From the NCBI GenBank assembly GCA_012845835.1, contig JABAKD010000023.1, positions 5,872,137-5,936,136 of the forward strand: a stretch of DNA of 64,000 nt. Direction: 5' to 3'. Made by a program: the position numbers and the translations under genes. Every line of letters starts with the position of its first letter. The stretch's first letter is position 1. Of this stretch, positions 56,300 through 64,000 are shown in pieces. This DNA comes from Undaria pinnatifida. Its lineage: Eukaryota; Sar; Phaeophyceae; Laminariales; Alariaceae. The notes under the pieces were generated by a model, which saw nothing but the letters and a program-made list of their open reading frames with translations, was not told the origin of the DNA and searched no databases.

Positions 56300-57400
56300 C
56301 TCCACCGTTTACTAGATTCCATCGGACAATGCTCTGGGTCTACCTTTCGCGTGTGGAAGGAGAGCTTTGAGCACGTCATCAACATCCATGCGGCGGAGCT
56401 TCTCACGGTCTTACGCGGATCGGCCCGGCCAGACCCTCTGGCTGCTACTCTGGCCGACGTTACCGCTTGAGACAAGGCCGACAGCCACCTCTACTCCCTG
56501 CTGTTCTTCGTGACTACCGGCTCGGCGCGGATCACCGTTCAGGCTCACCGAAAGGCGGGCACTGGCGCCGAAGGCAACGGACAGTTGGCTCGGGCGGCTC
56601 TGAACGCGCGGTTCGACGCCCACACCCAGGAAGCTCGGCGTGATTGCCACAAGGAGCTCTTCGCCCTCACGCACGTTGCGGGTGGTGATCTTGTTGACTT
56701 CTTCTCCAAAAGATGCGAGCTCAAGCTCGGCCTCGAGACTATGGGGGAGAAAGTATCAGACGAAGTCTACCTGGATATTATGCTCTCGGGCCTGACGTCT
56801 GCCCCGGAATTCCACTTTATCCGGGAGATGCACTCTACCGAAACGAATTTACATCGGTCGACTGTCTTCAAGACACGGCCAACCACTTCTTTGTGGACCA
56901 GCAGTCGCGCAAGGCGGCGGGGCCCGCGGTCTCGGGCAGGGGAGCCACGATGGCCGCGTCCAGCAGCGACCAGTGCCACCGCTACAAGGACTTCGGATAT
57001 TTCCAGCGAGACTGTTCGAAGTCTGGGCAGCCGTCCCGACCAACGCAAGGGGAGAAGCCAGGCAAGAAGCGCGGAAGTGGGGGGAGTGGGCAGTCCAAGT
57101 GGTGCTCCTTTCACCGCACGAAGACGCGCAGCGATGCTGAGTGCAAGGCTCAGCAAGACAACCGAAACGAGAAGAATCAAGAGGAGTTCCGAGGGTTGGC
57201 TGCGAACCTGGCCCTGAAGGATCCTCGAGGGTCGGCTGCGAACCTGGCCCTGCTTCAGGCAGCCGGTCCGGCCAATTTCTCCCACCTCGGGAGCGCCAAC
57301 TTCGCGCAGCCGCTTCAGGAGGCGGCGCCCCAGGCGTCTCAGGCCCCTTCGGAACCAACCACGTTCGGGTTCTCCTTCAGAGCTCTCGGCGTCTCTGCAG
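56300..57400 (+). mobile_element. Element D, gag part
   Basis: Gag-like motifs are seen, such as LKLGLETMGEKVSDEVYLDI and a zinc-knuckle-like region near 56970-57020 (CHRYKDFGYFQRDC). Fossil. Confidence 0.7.
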
Positions 57401-57479
57401 CTCCCGCCGCCTTACCAGCAGCTTCCGCGTCTGCCTCATCCGCGTCGTCTGCGCGGGACCACCACCTGCCTTATCGATT

Positions 57480-58290
57480 ACACCGGCGACGTGCAGGACT
57501 GCAGTGCGTGCCCTCTCAGTAAGAGCTCTCAACAGCCGCACTCAAAGCACGCCGTTTACGGCGTTTCACGCGCCTTTCAGATCGTATTCATCGATACCCT
57601 TGGTCCCATCACGCCTACCGCGCTGGGCGGCTTCAAATACGCCGCCAAGTTTGTCGACCAACAAACCAAGTGGAAGGAGGGCGACCTCATGAAGGATAAG
57701 ACTTCCTCGACTGACGCCCTCGAGTTGTTCAACAAGGGGACCGTCATCCCCCGCAGCGAGCGCATCCACGTGCTTTGTGCGAACTGAGTTTACGAGCGCC
57801 GTCTACCGACAGTACTGCCTGGACATCGGCATCCAGCTACAATTTGCATCGCCGGACACCCCCCATCAAATCGGAGCGAATGAGCGTGCAGGCAGGACAA
57901 TCATGAATATCGTGCGTTGCATGCTCGCTAATTCTACGCTGCCGAGCCTTCTTTGGGGAGAACCGATGCACACGGCGGTCTACCTGAGCAACCGGACGCC
58001 GTACAAGGCGCTCTACGGCAAGGACGCGCACCTTGGACACCTTCGGGTGGTCGGGGCACGGGCGTTTGTGCATGAAGAGACGCACACCAAGAAGTTGGAA
58101 AGCCGTGCGTGGGAAGGACGGTTGGTGGGCTACAGCCTGGACAGCAAATCCTACCGTCTCTACAACGCTCAGACGAGACGAGTGCGGGAGAGTCGCAACG
58201 TTATCTACATTGAAACGACTCCCGCGCCGCCTTCGTTGGACGAGCGTGGTTTTGACGACGGGGAGTCACTTACGCCGACCAGAACGACAT
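57480..58290 (+). mobile_element. Element D, integrase part
   Basis: KHAVYGVSRAFQIVFIDTLG, PHQIGANERAGRTIMNIVRC and LWGEPMHTAVYLSNRTP are classical copia integrase stretches. RLVGYSLDSKSYRLYNAQTR is the usual C-terminal GYS..SK.YR pattern. Fossil. Confidence 0.9.
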
Positions 58291-58899
58291 GATCCGAGAT
58301 GTGCGGAACTACACCACCAACCACTCGGTCGATGCGCTTTCTCCCAATTATGCCGTCGGGGACACGTCTGTTCTCGAGCTTCTCGAGGACATCTCCACCG
58401 TCAACAAACCGTGACCTTCGGCTCAGGTTCGCTGACCCTTCTCCTGCCGCCGAGGATGCGCCTGCGGACGACAGCCTTGCCTCGCCTAGAGAAATCAGCC
58501 CTTCTGAGTCAGGTAACGGTGCACCTTCACCTGCCGCATCACCTTCCGGTCCTGCTCCAGCCGGTTCATCACCTGGTCCTGCGTCGCCGCCTGGTACGTC
58601 GGGTACTGGTTCTGCTCCAGTCGGTGCTGCATCGCGGGGTCGTTCCGCGTGTGGGCGTGGTTCATCTCGCGGTGGGCGTGACACCCGCGGTGGCGCTTCG
58701 CGTGGTGCATCTGCGCGGGGAGGGATCGCGACGCGTGGTAGACGTGGTTCGGTGAGTGGGCGTGGTTCTCGTGGTGGTCGTGGCTTCATGTCAGCCCCTC
58801 GTGACACCAGGATTACCCGGGCGATATCGCGCGTGCCCAACCAGAAGACCCTCAGCGAGCTTCGTCGGCTTTCGCACGCGTTCCCCGCGATGGGGGAGT

Positions 58900-60556
58900 T
58901 TCCTTGACGTCGCGCACAGGGACGCCACATTGGTATTCACAGAATACGCATACGCCGTAGGGGCAGTGCCACCAGACGTTCCTCGCACCATCCAGGAAGC
59001 ACGGGCCTCATGGACGCAGCGGAGTGGAACTCAGCTGCCGAACGCGAGATGAAAAGCCTCAACGACCGCAAGGTCTACACATTCGTCCCGCGCTCAGCCG
59101 TCCCTCCGGGAATGAAGCGCATCAAGTGCAAGTGAGTGTTCAAACGCAAGGCCGACGGCTCCTTCAAGGGACGTGTCGTGGCCCAGGGCTGGAACCAAGT
59201 ACCCGGACTCGACTGCGGCAGCACCTACGCTCCGGTGTGCAGGATCCAGAGCGTGCGATTGGTGGCGTGCATCACCGTGGAGTTCAACCTCATCTTCGAC
59301 CAGATGGATGTTTCTACCGCTTTCTTCTGCGCGGACATCCAAGAACAAGTGTTCGTTGAACAACCACCCGGTTTCGAGGCCAAGGACAAGGATGGAGGTG
59401 ACATGGTAATGCAGCTGAAGATAGCCTCTACGGATATGCTCAAAACCCAGGCAACTGGTTAAACACCATCGATCCCGTGCTTGTCGAGATTGGCTTCGTC
59501 GCACTCAAGTCAGACCCGTGCGTGTATTTGTACGATCACAACGGCGCCAAGATCCATCTGACTCTCTACGTCGATGACCTTCTCCTGGCCGGCAACGACT
59601 CTAACGCCATTTCGATGGTGAAAGGGAAGTTGCAAAATCGCTTCAAAATGACCGACATGGGGGAAGCATCTCTCGTACTTGATATGGAAATCAAGAGGGA
59701 TCGCGAGGCAGGTACCTTGACTATTTCCCAAGAGGCATACTGCAAATCGATCCTTGAACGGCTCGGGATGTCGGACTGCAAGCCGACTAGTACACCTGGG
59801 TACGGCTCCATAATCTCGAACAACCAGCCCGAGGACACACGTCTCAACGAGTAGGAGACGCGCAAGTACCAAGGGATCGTCGGATCGCTCATGTACATTG
59901 CGCAAGTGCTGATGCATGACATCATGTACGCGACAGGCCAACTGACTCGCCCGATGGCGGAACCCAGCAAGGTGCACATGGTGGCGGCAAAGCATATTCT
60001 TCGCTATCTGGCAGGAACGACCAAGTTCAGCGCCACCTACAAGAAAGTTAGTTTTAGGCTCGCGACCGTCTCGGACTCGAACTGGGCAAACAACCCTGAC
60101 AACGGGAAGTCGACCTCAAGCTACGTGACGATGCTGGCAAACGCTCCGATGAGCTTCAGGTCGGGGCTGCAAGGTCTGACTGCGATGTCCACCATACAAG
60201 CGGAGCTGGTCGCATCCGCCCTGGCGATGAAGGAAGCAGTGTTTTTCTCAAACATGCTGACCGAGCTTGGACTCGGGAAGGAGTTTACACAAATGCCTGT
60301 GTACTGCGACAACACGGCTACCCTACATGCATTGGGGAACCGGTCCTTCAGCTCGAGGACCAAGCACATCGCATTGCCCTTCTTCTTTATGCGAGAACCA
60401 GTAACGGAGGGGAGGATCTCCATCCATTACGTTCCGACGGAGGACAGCCTCGCCGACATCGTTACAAAGCACTTCAACAAGCACAGGTTCAAGCACCTTA
60501 TTGACCTCATCAACAAGTTCGACGTCAACAAGTTCACCACCGTAGAATTCAATTGA
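58900..60556 (+). mobile_element. Element D, reverse transcriptase and RNase H part
   Basis: Copia RT stretches are VVAQGWNQVPGLDCGSTYAP, FDQMDVSTAFFCADIQEQVF and LTLYVDDLLLAGND (YVDD). RNase H follows with VSDSNWANNPDNGKSTSSY, AELVASALAMKEAVF and HYVPTEDSLADIVTKHF. Fossil. Confidence 0.92.
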
Positions 60557-60762
60557 AAATGAGTAAATTGTTTGTTTGACTCTGTCTGTTTGAAATAAGC
60601 TCACACTTTAGATTTCTTTCGTAGAATTGAAGATTGTAGTTGGTTGTGTAGAAAACAATGAATATCATCACTTGGTTGAAACACGCATGACACGCATTTG
60701 TTTGCTTAAATTTATCATCATTAGTTTTGGTACAATTCAGAGCAACTTTCATTGAGGAGGAG

Positions 60763-61242
60763 TGTTATGGAACTGTTAGCACATAGCCAGTATGAATCAA
60801 TGTTCAGTAGCACTGCACTTGTACGTCGTCGATCATCGTAGATCTGTTATGTGTCGGTCGGCATGTAACGTGCGTATGAATATGCGGAGGAATTGCTTCT
60901 GTAGGATTCTCTGTTGCCTTGACGAGTAGCTCACTCTCTCTTGTGGCCTTGATATCCAGGTAGCCCACTCTCTCGTGTGGATCCTTCCGGATTGTCTAGC
61001 ATCGTAGCCATCCTGGTCATCTCCAGTAACCAGCCAACCTCTGGACTCCGGCATAGTCTGCGGTTTATCTGTGTGTGTTGGCCACATAAGCGCCAGTGTT
61101 TACAACATCTTGGTATCTTCTCCTCAACACGGAAGCACTCGAGTCTTCCAGGCAATCCACCGCACAGTGTCACCAACCAGACTAGCGTCGGGGGCATAGC
61201 GTCCCTGCCACCGTGCTGGGGTATACCACAATATCCATAATA
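60763..61242 (+). repeat. 3' LTR of element D
   Basis: 480 bp. Compared with the 5' LTR it differs by scattered substitutions and a small length change near its end. Confidence 0.92.
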
Positions 61243-61271
61243 GACAGCCTATCCACAAGACCACGCAGTCA

Positions 61272-61356
61272 CGTCACTAAGCGGTCTAGTAGATAGTGCT
61301 GCGATATAACTAACACTCGTGTGTCGTGGGGGTTCGAATCCCTCCGCGACGTCATA
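61272..61356 (+). other. tRNA-like sequence, degenerate
   Basis: ACGTCAC near 61270 can pair with GCGACGT near 61350, with one mismatch. A T-arm-like GGGGGTTCGAATCCCTC precedes the 3' strand with one extra base, and a GTCTAGTAGATAG stretch recalls a D loop. No proper anticodon arm was found. A related block (GATAGTGCTATAGACTATAA) recurs near 61590. Probably a tRNA pseudogene or SINE head. Confidence 0.4.
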
Positions 61357-61359
61357 TGA

Positions 61360-63784
61360 ATGCTTTGTTTCGGAGCGTGCTCGTTGGAGACTTTGTTTAA
61401 TGGCTGTGTGGCAGTTTCTTGATAGACAATGACAAATTTGGGTGAGGAGAGAGCCCCGGAAATCCATGTGAAGAAAAGACGGAGAAAGCAAGTTAATGAA
61501 CTCCAAAACATATGTCTAGTTGGTTATATAACACCGCCCACTGAGCGATATGCTTAGTCTAGTCACTTGGCCAAGCAGATAAAAGGATAGTGCTATAGAC
61601 TATAACTAATACAGTGGGATGAGTTAGTGTTTTCCCCCCTCCGAAGTTGTCAAGCGACAGCACCACTCTTTCAGCCGCTCTGTCGACTGTTCTTAGTCCG
61701 GAATCTGACTATCTTTTCATTTTTTGTCGTATAGACTGCTCTCTACTCTTACCTCCAATTCTCAGTGCTCGTACTCGACCAATGTCCCCTTGGCAGCACC
61801 ACTGTAATGACACCTCCGGATCTCATCCTCACACATCACAAATGTATAAAGACTTGCGATACCCAGCATCGGGACACGGTCGTGTCGTTCAGGGTTCCGC
61901 TATTTATCTGGAGCAACAAGGCTGATATCCTCAATATATGCCTGAAAAAGCTGTCTCCGCCATGAAACACCTGAGTGCCCTCCTAATGGGTAGCTGAGTT
62001 GGTAGACACCTGCAATACGGATACCAAGTAAGTGGCTGCGTACGGGATTCACCATAACCCGTGAGTGACATTTGTGTTTGGCGTTCGTCACGAAGATACG
62101 CTTACGTTGCCAACCTGTTCTCAGCCTCTCACACGTCGGCTCGCAGCCCTACACAGAATTGAGTACAAAAGGTTTGATAACCTTAAATATATAGCATAGA
62201 TCTCACATGCACTGAGTGTTGAACAATCCCCCGACTGTGGCCGTTTTTTCAGAAATCCTGTGACAATATACATTTCTACGCTACCAACCTTGAACGAAAT
62301 GAACCCCTACAATACCCCCACCCCAGTCTAAGCCCGGGCGTTTGACGTCATTTAGCACACATTATGTATGAAATACCTCACTCGCTGAGTCAGCTGGGCA
62401 ATCAGTGATATTACCTCTGCAAGGCTTGGTCGAATATCTATATGTTTATTGGAGTTTTGTGGCATTCATTGCGCAAGGTGAAGAATCAACACCATACGTA
62501 AAGCAGGATCGCTCACCACTTCAGTGTACATAATGTCAAGCACCTACAAGGCAATATAATGAGATTCCCAAATCTTTTTCTCGAGGTTTTGTCACGCACA
62601 AAATGACTGCGCACACAAGATGTCACAAGGATGTCGGAGATCACCTCAGCATTGGGTCTATGCAGGATACGCAGCTTAGCCTTCGCTGAACACATTTTCG
62701 TCGATCCTAACTTGGTGCCCGAAACGTTTGCCGATACAATAAAACAGCTAGTAGTGCTCCCGCACCGCTATTTATGAGTGCCAGAGAGATCTAAGTCCTA
62801 TGTCCACGTACGATGCACGATTTGCCGCATCCCCTCCACAGTCCTCAAACCCTCATCTTCATTCCGCTTACCCCACCTAAAGAATGGCATACGTACGCTA
62901 CTTCGTCACTGAAGTGTCTTTGTTTCATTCAACCCTACAGTGTGCCCACATTTTCTGTAATGTCGTTTGCGGTGCATATAACACGTCTACACCAAGCACG
63001 CCCGAAAATTGGCCAAGCTCTCATCTTGTTAGGAACAAGTAACAAACTCCTTTGATCCAAGGTTCGCTCGTAAACACGTTGGATATCCTTGGTCTGAGAT
63101 GTACCGGGCATACTCGTAGCTCTAAAGTGTTCACAGTATCGTATCACCAGTCTGCATGGTACGATCCAACGGTGGCGTTAGACGCAAATTGTTAGGATCT
63201 TGAAGCATCGAAGATCCAAGGGTGACCCAGAACACACGTGCTACAGTTGTAAATAACGAAGTGGCAAGATCCAAGCGTGACGTATAGCATGCGTATCCTA
63301 GGAGCCAACGAAATTAAGAGGTTTCGGCGTGACATTGCACAGGTACGTTAGGGCTCTGCGACATCGCAAGATCTACGAACTGGCGCAGCATATTCGGGCT
63401 GAACCGTTTCCTAAATTGATTGATCGGGCTCCTTGACTCACCTCAACCTAATATGGCCGGAAAGCCATTCTTGTTTTGCGGGATGATGTGTTTGTAAACC
63501 ACAAGACCATGGAATCGGCTAATCGAGTCATTACACTTGGCGTTTCTCAAAATCGTTCTATCTGGGTGAGGTTATAGGACTCAACGAGGTGCAGTATGCA
63601 GTAAGTATCTTAAGACAGAAAAGAGTGCACCTCTCCCGTGGCTTGTATGACCGCAAGGTCTACGAGGTGCGGTACGCGCATTGGCTTAGCGTCGAACGCG
63701 ACCCCGTAGGATTCCATGGCGACGGAAACCACAAATCTATCTTCTTAGCGTTCAACTGGCCGTACACGCCAAGAGTGACTAGCG
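61360..63784. other. No gene recognised
   Basis: Short ORFs only. Near 61985-62075 the sequence GGTAGCTGAGTTGGTAGACA matches tRNA box A, followed by a poor box B (GGGATTCACCATAACCCG). This is a further tRNA-like fragment. The 95-codon ORF at 63589-63876 overlaps the minus-strand pseudo-exon and is not accepted. Confidence 0.45.
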
Positions 63785-64000
63785 ACGCCAAGTGTCATGT
63801 GCCTTGTCGCTCTCGGGATATGATTTATCACCGTAGGGATGAACAATCTTTGGCCGTGCAATTAGCTTGCCGCTGAAGTGGTCGTCGTCCAAGAAATGAG
63901 TGAGTGGTACTGGTGGGGTCGACCACTACATCTTCCTGTACCGCCAGCACCACTCCGTTCGTCGCCACGGTTAGAGTCACAGCAGTGTTTGCGGACGGGT
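63785..64000 (-). pseudogene. Decayed paralogue of exon 10 of the central mosaic gene, running off the window
   Basis: The minus strand reads PSANTAVTLTVATNGVVLAV against PSANDWTLTVTMHGEVVSIE of exon 10, then PTSTT against GSSTT. After a change of frame come FLDDDHFSG against SYDDDDFSS and YPESDKAHDT against YPQSDTFVVT. The order and spacing match exon 10, including the acidic loop. The frame change and a stop before the family's usual end suggest a pseudogene. More of this gene should lie beyond position 64000. Confidence 0.75.

Larger units (their letters stand above)
55031..61242 (+). mobile_element. Element D: Ty1/copia LTR retroelement with target duplication GACAG, broken
   Basis: 6.2 kb. 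LTRs at 55031-55496 and 60763-61242 (about 94 per cent alike by eye) are flanked by exact GACAG. A primer-site-like GGTTATTATAGCC, resembling the initiator-Met pattern, follows the 5' LTR. GAGGAGGAG precedes the 3' LTR. Copia-order parts: gag (about 56300-57400), integrase (57480-58290), a Pro/Ser then Arg/Gly-rich linker (58290-58900), reverse transcriptase (58900-59860) and RNase H (59880-60556). It is the youngest-looking element here, but broken in about half a dozen places, so a fossil. Confidence 0.93.

Noticed and set aside
58205-58930. 241-codon minus-strand ORF
   Set aside because: It is a shadow of the Arg/Gly/Pro-rich linker and integrase end of element D.
61272-61356. Functional tRNA gene
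   Set aside because: An acceptor mismatch, an extra base between T-arm and acceptor, and no proper anticodon arm.
63589-63876. 95-codon plus-strand ORF
   Set aside because: It overlaps the minus-strand exon 10 relative and has no recognisable motif.

Overview
The window looks like nuclear DNA of a multicellular stramenopile, most probably a brown alga. This is inference. It rests on a host gene split into many exons by 0.3-3.4 kb introns, on its WSC domain joined to bacterial-type extracellular modules, and on repeat-rich DNA full of Ty1/copia elements. No database search was possible.

Host genes. One gene dominates. Ten exons at 34607-50540 (+ strand) join with every reading phase matching. 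They encode a secreted or surface mosaic protein: discoidin-like, WSC, YfaP/DUF2135-like, GCC2/GCC3 Cys-rich, pre-peptidase-C-like, and a second YfaP/DUF2135-like module. A signal-peptide exon with the right phase lies 28 kb upstream at 6115-6175. If it belongs, the model is 766 residues and its first intron holds most of the mobile DNA in the window. Decayed relatives of exon 9 (344-782, - strand) and exon 10 (63785-64000, - strand) sit at the two window edges, so this looks like a gene-family cluster. The two YfaP modules are each cut by an intron at the same place and phase.

Layout. 1-6.5 kb: pseudo-exon, dispersed repeats, an LTR relic, four tRNA-derived SINEs (one nested in another), a 230-bp tandem duplication and the candidate first exon. 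6.5-8.7 kb: two oppositely oriented copies of a G/C-tract repeat (R1) around a 500-N gap. 8.7-14.5 kb: repeats and minisatellites. 14.5-19.9 kb: copia-type element A, inside an R1 copy, with a gag-bearing LTR element (E) inside it. 20-22.9 kb: repeats. 22.9-33.6 kb: copia element C (- strand) with B, a sibling of A, inserted in it. 34.6-50.5 kb: the mosaic gene, whose introns carry R1 copies, inverted-repeat MITE-like elements and a 20-bp minisatellite. 50.5-55 kb: MITEs and repeats. 55.0-61.2 kb: copia element D with a GACAG target duplication inside a tRNA-like sequence. 61.2-64 kb: tRNA-like fragments and the right-edge pseudo-exon.

All LTR elements are broken fossils. A and B share a structure with gag, protease and pre-integrase regions but no recognised reverse transcriptase, which suggests a family mobilised in trans. 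Exact 5-bp target duplications were found for A (CAATT), B (GGCAG) and D (GACAG). No rRNA, intact tRNA or CRISPR array was found.
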